Below, piece after piece: positions 1-7,554 of a DNA stretch of 64,000 nt (positions are counted from its first letter, which is position 1; each line of letters begins with the position of its first letter). The notes below the pieces were generated by a model. The model had not been told where the DNA came from. It saw only the letters and a list, made by a program, of their open reading frames with translations, and made no database searches. This DNA is from Sulfopaludibacter sp035551455. Lineage in GTDB: Bacteria; Acidobacteriota; Terriglobia; Bryobacterales; Bryobacteraceae. The stretch spans positions 28,456 through 92,455 of the forward strand of contig DASZMZ010000319.1 of NCBI GenBank assembly GCA_035551455.1, given 5' to 3'. The position numbers were made by a program, and so were the translations under genes.

Positions 1-1128
1 TGCAAGCTTGTCTTCCACCAGCGGTAGATAAATGCGCGCCGTGGTGCCGGCTCCGAGTTCGCTGAACATGCCGATCGCGCCGCCACTCTGCCGGATGATT
101 CCGTAAGCGGTGGCAAGCCCGAGCCCGGTGCCCCGGCCGGGACCCTTTGTGGTGAAGAACGGCTCGAAGAGGTGATTCTTCGTCTCTTCGTCCATCCCCA
201 CCCCGGTGTCCGTGATGGATATTGTGACATGCGGACCGGCAGGAACTCCCAGTTTGGGCGCGGAGAAGCTCTCGCTCAGTTGGATGGTGCCCGTCTCGAT
301 GGTCAGCTTGCCGCCGTTCGGCATGGCGTCACGGGCGTTGACCACCAGGTTCATGATCACCTGTTCCAGCCGCCCCGCGTCGGCCGTCACCGTGTCGCGG
401 GCCGCCGCCGGAATGGTCACCAGCTCGATGTCCTCGCCAATCAGGCGCCGCAGCATTTTCTCAATCTGGATGATCAGGTCGTTCAGCCTGACCGTACGGG
501 CCACCATGGGCTGCCGACGGCTGAAAGCCAGCAGTTGGTGCGTCAGTGCTCCGCCCCGCTCGGCCGACCGGCGAATCTCTTCCAACGCCGTACGCTGCGC
601 GTCCTTGAGGTCCCTGCTGGTCAGAAGCAGGTCGCTGTAGCCGGTGATGACCGTCAGCAAATTATTGAAATCGTGGGCCACTCCGCCAGCCAGCCTGCCG
701 ACGGCTTCCATTTTCTGTGCCTGGCGGAATTCTTCCTCCAGCCGGATGCGCTCGCGACGCAGTTTGGCCGCGCGGATCTCCCGCTCCACCGCCGCATTCA
801 GGCGCATCAGGTTGCTGCGGGTCATATGATCCGCGGCGCCCGCCTTCAATGCTGAAATGACATCCGCGTCTTTGATCTTGCCCGAGACCACAATCAGGGG
901 AAGGTCGATCGACTTAGTCTGGATTGCCCGTAACGCTGTCAGTGCGCCGCAGTCTCCCACGGTAAAGTCACTGATAGCAATGTCCCAATGCGAGGTAAGT
1001 GCACCGTCCAGCTCGGCGCTGGAACCTACCCTTTGGAACGACGCTTGGTATCCACCCCGTCCCAATTCGGCGCCAATGGATTCGACGCCGGTATCACCGA
1101 TGAACAAGACAGCAATCGGCTGATTCAT
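1..1128 (-). CDS. Hybrid sensor histidine kinase (receiver + HisKA/HATPase), 3' end beyond window
   Basis: The gene runs off the left edge, so 376 N-terminal codons are visible. Residues 1-120 form a receiver-like domain with a candidate phospho-acceptor Asp54 (ISDF) and Lys84. After a short helical linker comes a HisKA H-box at His152 (AHDFNN), then an HATPase_c domain with N-box (NLVVNARDAM), G1 box (DTGVGMD), F box (FEPFFTTK) and G2 box (GTGLGLA). There is no transmembrane segment, so it is probably a cytosolic kinase; a second receiver may follow outside the window. The ATG at 1128 is chosen because the AAGGCAGGG stretch just upstream can act as a weak ribosome site and the receiver begins at once. 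It is divergent from the ABC exporter across a 157-bp intergenic region. The input signal and cognate regulator are not visible. Confidence 0.88.
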   Translation of the reverse strand, partial: MNQPIAVLFIGDTGVESIGAELGRGGYQASFQRVGSSAELDGALTSHWDIAISDFTVGDCGALTALRAIQTKSIDLPLIVVSGKIKDADVISALKAGAADHMTRSNLMRLNAAVEREIRAAKLRRERIRLEEEFRQAQKMEAVGRLAGGVAHDFNNLLTVITGYSDLLLTSRDLKDAQRTALEEIRRSAERGGALTHQLLAFSRRQPMVARTVRLNDLIIQIEKMLRRLIGEDIELVTIPAAARDTVTADAGRLEQVIMNLVVNARDAMPNGGKLTIETGTIQLSESFSAPKLGVPAGPHVTISITDTGVGMDEETKNHLFEPFFTTKGPGRGTGLGLATAYGIIRQSGGAIGMFSELGAGTTARIYLPLVEDKLA

Positions 1129-1153
1129 CACCCTGCCTTATACAGGGTAATTG

Positions 1154-1180
1154 ATAGTACGTCGAAAGGGTAAGTACTAT
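1154..1180. promoter_or_regulatory. Inverted repeat in the divergent kinase/ABC intergenic region
   Basis: ATAGTAC at 1154-1160 and its exact reverse complement GTACTAT at 1174-1180 are separated by 13 bp. The site lies between the divergent starts at 1128 and 1286, where an operator controlling both genes could sit. Being AT-rich and symmetric fits a dimeric regulator; no regulator is identified. Confidence 0.35.
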
Positions 1181-1285
1181 TTCGCCTTAGAAGTGTGTAA
1201 AGTAACATTTTTCCGACTAGTGCCGGAATTCACAGCAGAACTCGCGACCCGGTGGCACCGGCCTAGACATATTACACTGGGATAA

Positions 1286-3136
1286 GTGGAAGAAGAGGTC
1301 CTCGGTAAGGCATACGATTCCCGTCTCATGCGCCGGCTGTTGGGGTACATGCGCCCTTATCGGAAGCTGGTGGGTTTCTCCCTGGCATTTTTGCTGGTCC
1401 AATCCGTCTTCCAGGTGATGGGCCCGCTGCTCACTAAGACGGCCATCGATAAGTATCTCCGCCCCAACGGCGCGGCTTCCTTCTTCGACCCGCTCCTCCC
1501 GGCCAGTCCGTGGGAAGGGCTCTCACGCATTGGACTGCTCTACCTGATTGTCCTGGCGGGCGTGTTCGTCACCGAATTCGCTCAGACCTACCTGATGCAG
1601 TACACCGGCCAATTGGCCATGTTCGACTTGCGCAAGCAGCTCATGGAGCACCTCCAGGGACTCGACCTCGCGTTCTACGATCACAATCCGGTGGGCCGCC
1701 TCGTCACCCGCGTCACCACCGATGTCGACGTGCTCAACGACCTGTTCGCGTCCGGTCTGGTCACCATTCTCGGCGATGTCCTGGTGCTCGGTTTCATCCT
1801 GGCCATCATGTTTCAGCTCAGCCCGCTGCTGGCCGGAATCATGCTCGCCGCCATGCCGTTCGTCATTTTGGTGACCGTGATCTTCCGCCGCAGCGTGACG
1901 CAAAGCTATCGACGGATCCGCGTCGCCATCGCGCGCATCAATGCCTACCTGCAGGAACACGTCACCGGCATCGTCGTCCTGCAGCTTTTCAATCGCGAAC
2001 ATCGCAGTTCAAAAGAATTTGAAGTGGTCAATCGCGAGCACATGGAAGCGTATAAGGACGCCATCACCGCCTACGGCTGGTTCTACCCCGTCATCGAATT
2101 TATCTCGATGCTGGCGCTGGCCGCGATTCTGACGTACGGCGGCTTCCGCGTCCAGTCAGGGAGGCTCACGCTGGGCGTGGTGGCGGCGTTCCTGCAATAC
2201 GGGCTGCGTTTCTTCCGCCCCATTCAGGACCTCAGCGAAAAGTACAACATCCTGCAGGGCGCCATGGCGTCTTCGGAGCGGATTTTTAAATTGCTCGATA
2301 CGGATGCTCAAATCCTGCCGCCGGCGGACCCCGCCGCCGCTCCCGCCACTATCGCGGAGATCGAGTTCGACCATGTCTGGTTCGCCTACAAGGACGAGGA
2401 TTGGGTACTGCAGGACCTCAGCTTCGCCATCGCTCCGGGCGAGACGATCGCCGTAGTCGGCCATACCGGAGCCGGCAAAACCACGCTCATCAGCCTGCTT
2501 TTGCGGTTCTACGATATTCAGCGCGGCAGCATCAAAGTGGGCGGAATCGACATTCGCCAAATGGATCCGCTGGACCTGCGGCGGCAATTCGGAGTGGTGC
2601 TCCAGGACCCCTACCTGTTCACCGGCACCCTGGCCGAAAATATCCGCCTGGGCACGGAGCGAATTCGTCAGGAGGAAGTGGAAGCCGCGGCCGAACAGGT
2701 CAACCTGCTGGACTTCATCCAAAGCCTGCCCGAAGGCTTCGCTCAACCGATTCGCGAGCGCGGCAGCGGCCTCTCCACCGGTCAGAAGCAGTTGATCGGC
2801 TTTGCCCGTGCCCTGGCCCACGACCCGCGCTATCTAATTCTGGACGAAGCCACTTCCAGCGTCGATACCGAAACTGAATTGCGTGTCCGCGATGCACTCT
2901 CCCGCATGGTGGAAGGCCGCACGTCCATCATCATTGCCCACCGCCTGTCGACCATTCAGCGCGCCGACCGGATCCTGGTGATGCACAAGGCGAAATTGCG
3001 CGAATCCGGCACCCACCAGGAATTGCTGGCGCAGCGCGGCATTTACTACAAGCTCTACCAGTTGCAGTACAAGGACCAGGAACTGGCCTCGTCGCGGTCT
3101 ACCGTTGTAGCGGATCTTCCACCCACGGTGGCGTAG
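1286..3136 (+). CDS. ABC transporter, fused permease/ATPase (MsbA/MdlB-type exporter half)
   Basis: This 616-residue half-transporter has an N-terminal six-helix ABC exporter membrane domain (about residues 20-330) and a C-terminal nucleotide-binding domain. Visible ATPase motifs are Walker A GHTGAGKTT at 392-400, signature LSTGQ starting at 496, Walker B YLILDE at 516-521 and the H-loop His552. It probably works as a homodimer, or as a heterodimer with a partner encoded elsewhere, exporting a lipid, peptide or drug; the substrate cannot be read. The start is GTG at 1286, preceded by a -10-like TATTAC and no clear Shine-Dalgarno. Its last 38 bp overlap the 3' end of the convergent thyX gene. 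Confidence 0.92.
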   Translation: MEEEVLGKAYDSRLMRRLLGYMRPYRKLVGFSLAFLLVQSVFQVMGPLLTKTAIDKYLRPNGAASFFDPLLPASPWEGLSRIGLLYLIVLAGVFVTEFAQTYLMQYTGQLAMFDLRKQLMEHLQGLDLAFYDHNPVGRLVTRVTTDVDVLNDLFASGLVTILGDVLVLGFILAIMFQLSPLLAGIMLAAMPFVILVTVIFRRSVTQSYRRIRVAIARINAYLQEHVTGIVVLQLFNREHRSSKEFEVVNREHMEAYKDAITAYGWFYPVIEFISMLALAAILTYGGFRVQSGRLTLGVVAAFLQYGLRFFRPIQDLSEKYNILQGAMASSERIFKLLDTDAQILPPADPAAAPATIAEIEFDHVWFAYKDEDWVLQDLSFAIAPGETIAVVGHTGAGKTTLISLLLRFYDIQRGSIKVGGIDIRQMDPLDLRRQFGVVLQDPYLFTGTLAENIRLGTERIRQEEVEAAAEQVNLLDFIQSLPEGFAQPIRERGSGLSTGQKQLIGFARALAHDPRYLILDEATSSVDTETELRVRDALSRMVEGRTSIIIAHRLSTIQRADRILVMHKAKLRESGTHQELLAQRGIYYKLYQLQYKDQELASSRSTVVADLPPTVA

Positions 3137-4529
3137 CTTCGATCAGGCGGCCGAGTTCCGGCTCCAGTTCGTCCATCCGGCACTTCATCTCCCAGGCGAT
3201 TTCGCGGTAGCTGAAGTGGCCTTTCACGCCGCTGCGCAGGCGCGAAATGTACTCGGCTTCGGCAAAGTCCATCTTGAACAGGAAGCGCGACCGCGCGCCA
3301 AAAGGCAGCAAGTATTGGGCACCGGCAGGCGCCAGACGTCCGCGCACTTCCCACACGGCCTGCATCGCTGCTTCGTAGACTTCCAGAGCGCCCGAGTCCT
3401 TCACCAGTTGCGGCGTATCGTAGCCCAGCGTGCCGGCGTAGTCTTGCCGGAATTTCTGGCAGCGACGGTGCCGGTGCAGATCGCGGTAGGCGCCCACGTC
3501 GATCACCATGTCGTACGCATACAAGCCGCCGCGGAAGCCGCCCAGGATTTCGTCGCGCCGCATACGCGATTGCATCGCCACGCCAATCACCTCGGCCCGC
3601 TGCGCCGCGCTCCAGCCTCGCGCCAGTTCGTACAGCTCACGGAAGGGCCGGTCGGTCACGGGATAAAGCAGGGTCGCCACGATGTCCGAGGGCACATCGC
3701 CGGGCTTCACCAGGTCCACGCGCGGAGCCGTGACGCCGGCTGCCGCCGGAAGATTCTGCGCCGCCCACTGCTTGAGGTCGGCGCGCGCCCGGACGGTGTG
3801 CTCGTCGGCGTCGGCATGCCGCGCCAGAGTCGGCGCCAGAGCCTCGGCCTTGGCGTCCGCATCCCAAATGCAATCCGGCAGTCGGGCGCACGCCTGCGCG
3901 ATTTCGTCGCCCAACTCGCGGAGTTCCTGGAACTCGGAGGCTTTCAGTCGGCGAATCTGTTTTTCCAGCGTTCGTATGCTGCTCACCTGGCCCACATTGG
4001 TAGGCACGCCCCAGAACAGCAGGTAGCGCGCTACATCGAAGGCGCGCGCCGCGATATTGCGCTGGTAAGCGTCGGGCTTCATGGCGTCCGGACGCGGCAA
4101 CTGCCCGCTGAGGCAAGCGAAGGCCAGTTCGTTGACCTTGCCGTATGCCGCCAGCATCGCCTCCCCGGCAGCATGATAGGCCGCGGCGTCGTCCGCCGAA
4201 AGCTCCGGGGGGGTAATGAAGCCCGACTTCGAAAAGTCCTGATACCGCGACGATTTCGCCTGCCCGTCCCACAGTGGCTCTTCCTCAATCTCGGTGGCGG
4301 CCAGTTCGGAGATCCCCTCGAAACACATCACCGTGTGGCCCAGGTCTGCGATGGAGGCGTGGCCGTACTGGAAGTAGAAACTCTCCAGGAATTTCTGGGA
4401 GTCGTGTGTGCGCACCCATTTGATCGAATCCCGAATGGAATCCGGCGACCGGCTGTAGCGGGCCAGCGCATAGGCGCTCTTCTCCGGCGGCATCGGCGCC
4501 ACCGTAATTACGCGTTTGGTGGAGGTCAA
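3099..4529 (-). CDS. thyX: FAD-dependent thymidylate synthase, long duplicated ThyX form
   Basis: The 476-residue product is about twice the length of classical ThyX (around 220-250) and looks like two ThyX-fold halves. The C-terminal half carries the recognisable RHR-type motif at 353-356 followed by CQKFRQDY, the counterpart of the RHRxxSxxExSxRY signature. The N-terminal half has a degenerate version around residues 55-100 (YGHASI, ISELA, SSRYQDFS). ThyX methylates dUMP to dTMP using methylene-tetrahydrofolate, FAD and NADPH. The start is TTG at 4529; an alternative is the ATG at residue 13. Only 19 bp separate it from the divergent dut, which makes the dUMP substrate, so the pair supplies dTMP. 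The long family is less studied, so activity is inferred. Confidence 0.82.
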   Translation of the reverse strand: MTSTKRVITVAPMPPEKSAYALARYSRSPDSIRDSIKWVRTHDSQKFLESFYFQYGHASIADLGHTVMCFEGISELAATEIEEEPLWDGQAKSSRYQDFSKSGFITPPELSADDAAAYHAAGEAMLAAYGKVNELAFACLSGQLPRPDAMKPDAYQRNIAARAFDVARYLLFWGVPTNVGQVSSIRTLEKQIRRLKASEFQELRELGDEIAQACARLPDCIWDADAKAEALAPTLARHADADEHTVRARADLKQWAAQNLPAAAGVTAPRVDLVKPGDVPSDIVATLLYPVTDRPFRELYELARGWSAAQRAEVIGVAMQSRMRRDEILGGFRGGLYAYDMVIDVGAYRDLHRHRRCQKFRQDYAGTLGYDTPQLVKDSGALEVYEAAMQAVWEVRGRLAPAGAQYLLPFGARSRFLFKMDFAEAEYISRLRSGVKGHFSYREIAWEMKCRMDELEPELGRLIEATPPWVEDPLQR

Positions 4530-4534
4530 GAGGC

Positions 4535-4540
4535 TATGAT
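4535..4540 (+). promoter_or_regulatory. -10-like box TATGAT directly before dut
   Basis: TATGAT ends 8 nt before the dut ATG at 4549, inside the 19-bp gap to thyX. Transcription from it would give an essentially leaderless dut mRNA. No convincing -35 is seen because the upstream bases are thyX codons. Confidence 0.35.
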
Positions 4541-4548
4541 AACGAGGA

Positions 4549-4980
4549 ATGCAGATACGAATCCAACGGGTACATCCCGACGCCGTCCTGCCCGCCTACG
4601 CCCATGGTCCTCACGAGGACGCCGGCATGGATCTGTGCGCCGTGGAAGCCGTGACACTCGAGCCCGGCGTGCCGCGATTGGTGGCTACGGGACTCACTAT
4701 CGAGGTGCCGTCCGGCTTCGAAGCCCAGGTGCGCCCGCGCAGCGGCCTCGCCCTCAAACACGCCATCACCATCCCCAACGCGCCCGGCACGATCGACCCG
4801 GGCTATCGCGGCGAAGTGCGCGTCATTCTCCTCAATCTCGGCCGCGAGCCATACACCATTCATCCCGGCGACCGGATCGCCCAGATGATTGTCGCCCGCT
4901 ACGAGCCCGTCGAGTGGCTGGACGCCCCTCTCGCCGATTCCGCCCGCGGCCCCGGAGGCTTCGGCTCTTCCGGCCGGTGA
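4549..4980 (+). CDS. dut: Deoxyuridine 5'-triphosphate nucleotidohydrolase (dUTPase)
   Basis: All five trimeric dUTPase motifs are present in order in 143 residues: AGMDLCA, RPRSGLALK, the GTIDPGYRGE segment, HPGDRIAQM and the C-terminal RGPGGFGSSGR that closes over the active site. The enzyme hydrolyses dUTP to dUMP and pyrophosphate, keeping uracil out of DNA and feeding ThyX, whose gene is divergent and adjacent. GAGGA touches the start codon with no spacer, so the usual ribosome-binding geometry is absent, while a TATGAT box lies 8 nt upstream; a leaderless mRNA is likely. Length and N-terminus match the family, so the start is secure. Confidence 0.96.
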   Translation: MQIRIQRVHPDAVLPAYAHGPHEDAGMDLCAVEAVTLEPGVPRLVATGLTIEVPSGFEAQVRPRSGLALKHAITIPNAPGTIDPGYRGEVRVILLNLGREPYTIHPGDRIAQMIVARYEPVEWLDAPLADSARGPGGFGSSGR

Positions 4981-4983
4981 CGA

Positions 4984-5586
4984 CTACTTCTCCATCCCTT
5001 CCAGAAAAACGGTGACCATCTGATTCACCACGCGCCGGCGATTCGGCTTGCCGAAGCGATTGGGAAAGAGCAGTCCGAAAAGCCCGTGGTAAGCCACCAT
5101 GCCGACGAAGCCGCGCGTGGCGATCTCCGGATCCAGTTTGTGGAAAGCTCCCGCGCGGATGCGCCGCCGGATGTAGCCTGCCACCAGTTTGTAGAAGCCC
5201 AGAAACAGCTTGTCCAGGAAGAGATCCGCCAGTTCATGCCGCTCCAGGCAACTGAAGAGCAGCAGGCGCGAAATCTCGGGATCGTTTTCGTACCTTCTGA
5301 GCACCAAGTCGCCGACCGCGCGAAAGAATTCCCGATCGTCGCCGCGGCTTGCCAGTTCGGTCAGATCGGCCGCATGCAGGTTCGCCTCACTGGCTTTGGC
5401 TTCGATAATGGCGGTGTAGAGGTCCCGCTTGGTGCGGAAGTGGCGATACAGGATCGGCTCGGTAACGCCTGCCGCGGCAGCCAGTTCCCGCGTGGTCGCG
5501 CCGCGAAATCCCTTCTCCGCAAACAGGTGAATCGCCGTCTCTACGATGGCCGTCCGGCGCTCGTCGCCCTTCATCCGAATCTTCAT
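4984..5586 (-). CDS. TetR/AcrR-family transcriptional regulator
   Basis: This 200-residue protein has a classic TetR N-terminal helix-turn-helix at about residues 10-56: AIHLFAEKGF, then TTRELAAAAGVTEPILYRHF and the KRDLY segment. The remaining helical C-terminal domain would bind an effector and dimerise, and is not specific enough to name a ligand. It is convergent with dut, the stops being 3 bp apart, and is not in an operon with any enzyme here. Upstream lies the Fur-type operon on the other strand, so the 5587-5701 region carries both divergent promoters. Target genes are unknown. Confidence 0.9.
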   Translation of the reverse strand: MKIRMKGDERRTAIVETAIHLFAEKGFRGATTRELAAAAGVTEPILYRHFRTKRDLYTAIIEAKASEANLHAADLTELASRGDDREFFRAVGDLVLRRYENDPEISRLLLFSCLERHELADLFLDKLFLGFYKLVAGYIRRRIRAGAFHKLDPEIATRGFVGMVAYHGLFGLLFPNRFGKPNRRRVVNQMVTVFLEGMEK

Positions 5587-5661
5587 GGTCCCGACCCGCT
5601 CCAGCGTCCATTACCATATCACTGACCCGCACTGGAGTATCGCAGGCTTCCGTCCGGCCCA

Positions 5662-5710
5662 TTGACATTCCACATATTTAGACATAGTATAAGTTTAGTT
5701 TGTGTCTAAA
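5662..5710 (+). promoter_or_regulatory. Sigma-70 promoter with overlapping Fur/PerR-type operator
   Basis: TTGACA (5662-5667) and TAGTAT (5685-5690) are separated by exactly 17 bp, a near-ideal housekeeping promoter. Two symmetric elements overlap it. TTTAGACA at 5677-5684 is an exact inverted match to TGTCTAAA at 5703-5710, the latter lying on the GTG start and first codons of the Fur-family gene. A 15-bp segment at 5678-5692 matches the Bacillus PerR-box consensus at 10 of 14 defined positions by my count. Autorepression of the peroxide operon is the natural reading. Confidence 0.7.
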
Positions 5711-6148
5711 TTACGTCAGGAGCTCGACGCCGCTTTCAGCAACGCCCGCCTGCGCCCCACCACGCAGCGCTACGCGGTGCTGGAGTTCCTGGTGCGCCAT
5801 CCCGTACACGCTACGGCGGAAGACATCTTCCATGCCGTCAATCGCGGCGACCCGCGAGCCTCCCGTGCCACCATTTATAACAGCCTGCATTCCCTGGCGC
5901 GCGCCGGGTTGGTCCGCGAGGTAGTCTCCGAAGGCAAAGCCGCCCGCTTTGACGCCAGCCTGCACCGCCATCACCATTTCCTCTGCGAGCAGTGCGGCGC
6001 GGTGGAAGACATTGCGTGGTTCGACCTGCCGGCCCCCGCCGTCAAAGCGCCTTTGGCCGGTCGCAGCGTGCGCAACTTCGAAATTCTATTTCGAGGTACT
6101 TGTGAGAGTTGCGGGGGTGGAAATCCGAAATCAGGAGAGCAATCATGA
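5702..6148 (+). CDS. Fur-family metalloregulator, PerR-like
   Basis: The 148-residue protein has the Fur winged-helix (TQRYAVLEFL, TAEDIF, SRATIYNSLHSLARAGLV) followed by the metal-binding dimerisation domain. Visible ligands are the His-rich HRHHHFLC segment, a CEQCG pair and a second CESCG pair near the C-terminus, which together form the structural zinc site. Its downstream neighbours are AhpC and AhpD, so a peroxide sensor of the PerR type is more likely than an iron regulator; this is inference from context. The start is GTG at 5702, about 11 nt beyond the -10 box, so the message is almost leaderless. The stop overlaps the next ATG (ATGA), indicating translational coupling. Confidence 0.87.
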   Translation: MSKLRQELDAAFSNARLRPTTQRYAVLEFLVRHPVHATAEDIFHAVNRGDPRASRATIYNSLHSLARAGLVREVVSEGKAARFDASLHRHHHFLCEQCGAVEDIAWFDLPAPAVKAPLAGRSVRNFEILFRGTCESCGGGNPKSGEQS

Positions 6149-6474
6149 ATTTAGCCGATAAGCATTGTGTTCCCTGCCGAGGAGGCGTACCGGCCCTGCA
6201 GGGCGAGGAGTTGGAAAAAATGAAGGCGCAACTTCCGGACTGGCAGGTGGCCGATGGCCATCACCTCACGCGAAGCTATACCTTCCCCGATTTTAAAGCG
6301 GCCCTGGACTTCGTGAATCGCGTAGGCGCGATCGCCGAAGAAGAGGGTCACCATCCCGATTTGTACCTGGCGTGGGGAAAGGTGGATGTCAAAACCTGGA
6401 CCCACAAAATTGACGGCCTCACCGAGAGTGATTTCATTCTGGCGGCCAAGATCGAAGCGTTACCGCACAACTGA
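6145..6474 (+). CDS. phhB: 4a-hydroxytetrahydrobiopterin dehydratase (pterin-4a-carbinolamine dehydratase)
   Basis: The 109-residue protein matches PCD/DCoH enzymes: N-terminal CVPCRGG, then LPDW, a YTFPDF segment, and the catalytic region EEGHHPDLYL followed by KVDVKTWTHK and GLTESDF. The paired His residues and the later TH supply the dehydratase site. The usual role is to regenerate pterin cofactor after aromatic amino-acid hydroxylation. The ATG at 6145 is preferred over an upstream in-frame start because AGGAG lies 7 nt before it and it overlaps the Fur stop as ATGA. Finding it inside a peroxide operon is unusual; no aromatic hydroxylase gene is in the window. Confidence 0.9.
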   Translation: MNLADKHCVPCRGGVPALQGEELEKMKAQLPDWQVADGHHLTRSYTFPDFKAALDFVNRVGAIAEEEGHHPDLYLAWGKVDVKTWTHKIDGLTESDFILAAKIEALPHN

Positions 6475-6494
6475 AATAAGGAGCATTCGTTTAA

Positions 6495-7037
6495 ATGTTA
6501 GGTGTTGGACATAAGTTCCCGGCCTTCTCTCTACAGGCCACTGTGAGCCTGGAAAAAGGCAAGACTTTCCAGACCATCAGCGACAGCGACTACACGGGGA
6601 AGTGGAAGATCTACTTCTTCTGGCCGAAGGACTTTACCTTCGTTTGTCCCACGGAAATCGCCGCCTTCGGTAAGTTGAACGGCGAATTCGCCGACCGCGA
6701 CGCGCAGTTGCTCGGCGGCAGTACCGATTCCGAGTTTGTGCACCTGGCCTGGCGCCAGAATCACGAAGACCTGAAGGGTCTACCGTTCCCCATGCTCGCC
6801 GATATCAAGCGGGAGCTTTGCAATGCCCTCGGAATTCTCGATCCGCAGGAAGGCGTGGCGCAGCGGGCCACCTTCGTGGTGGATCCTCACAACGTGATTC
6901 GCTACGTCTCCGTGAACGATCTTTCGGTGGGCCGCAATCCCAACGAGGTGCTGCGCGTGCTCGACGCGCTGCAGACCGACGAACTGTGCCCCTGCAACTG
7001 GCAAAAGGGACAGGACGTATTGAAGCCGGCAATCTAA
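6495..7037 (+). CDS. ahpC: Peroxiredoxin AhpC, mycobacterial-like (CxC resolving motif)
   Basis: The 180-residue protein has the Prx active site KDFTFVCPTE with peroxidatic Cys51. Its C-terminal DELCPCNW motif has Cys165 and Cys167, resembling the two C-terminal cysteines of Mycobacterium tuberculosis AhpC, which is recycled by AhpD. It reduces H2O2, organic peroxides and probably peroxynitrite in the cytosol. The next gene, 3 bp downstream, encodes AhpD, which fits that recycling route rather than AhpF. It is third in the operon behind the PerR-like gene, with an AAGGAG-type ribosome site around 6478-6484. Confidence 0.95.
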   Translation: MLGVGHKFPAFSLQATVSLEKGKTFQTISDSDYTGKWKIYFFWPKDFTFVCPTEIAAFGKLNGEFADRDAQLLGGSTDSEFVHLAWRQNHEDLKGLPFPMLADIKRELCNALGILDPQEGVAQRATFVVDPHNVIRYVSVNDLSVGRNPNEVLRVLDALQTDELCPCNWQKGQDVLKPAI

Positions 7038-7040
7038 ATT

Positions 7041-7547
7041 ATGGAAAAATTCCTGGAATCCATTCCGGAGTACGCCAAGGACCTCAAGCTCAACTTGAGC
7101 AGCGTACTCCGGCAACCGGAACTCACGGAACAGCAGGCGTGGGGCACCGCCGTTTGCTCGGCGGTTGCCTCGCGCAACCCCAACCTGCTGGAAGCGATCC
7201 TGGCCGAAGCCGCCGGCCACCTCAATGAACAGGCCCTCTACGCCGCCAAGGCTGCCGCGGCCATTATGGGGATGAATAATATCTTCTACCGCTTCCGCCA
7301 TCTCAGCACCAACCCGAAATATAGTGAGATGCCGGCCCGCCTGCGCATGCAGGTGATTCGTACTCATGGCAGCGACCCCGTGGATTTCGAACTCTGGTGC
7401 CTCGCCGTTTCGGCCATCAACGACTGCGGCGTCTGCATGGATGCGCACGAACATGTTCTGCGCGAAAAAGGCGTCAGCGAAGAGACGGTGCTGGCCGCCG
7501 TCCGCATCGCCTCGGTAATCCACGCGCTCGCCGCTGTCAGCCTATGA
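7041..7547 (+). CDS. ahpD: Alkyl hydroperoxidase AhpD
   Basis: This 168-residue all-helical protein carries the AhpD CxxC-xxx-H active site: Cys129, Cys132 and His136 in DCGVCMDAHEH. Length and motif placement match M. tuberculosis AhpD (catalytic Cys130/Cys133). It acts as thiol reductant for AhpC, with electrons in mycobacteria coming from dihydrolipoamide components. It is the last gene of the PerR-phhB-ahpC-ahpD operon and ends 7 bp from the convergent dioxygenase gene, with no obvious terminator between them. Confidence 0.95.
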   Translation: MEKFLESIPEYAKDLKLNLSSVLRQPELTEQQAWGTAVCSAVASRNPNLLEAILAEAAGHLNEQALYAAKAAAAIMGMNNIFYRFRHLSTNPKYSEMPARLRMQVIRTHGSDPVDFELWCLAVSAINDCGVCMDAHEHVLREKGVSEETVLAAVRIASVIHALAAVSL

Positions 7548-7554
7548 TCGAGAC

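Noticed and set aside
3216..5015. A 599-codon open frame on the plus strand opposite thyX and running through dut
   Set aside because: The minus strand holds ThyX with clear motifs and the plus-strand dut frame is dUTPase; the long frame is a GC-driven shadow with no recognisable domains.
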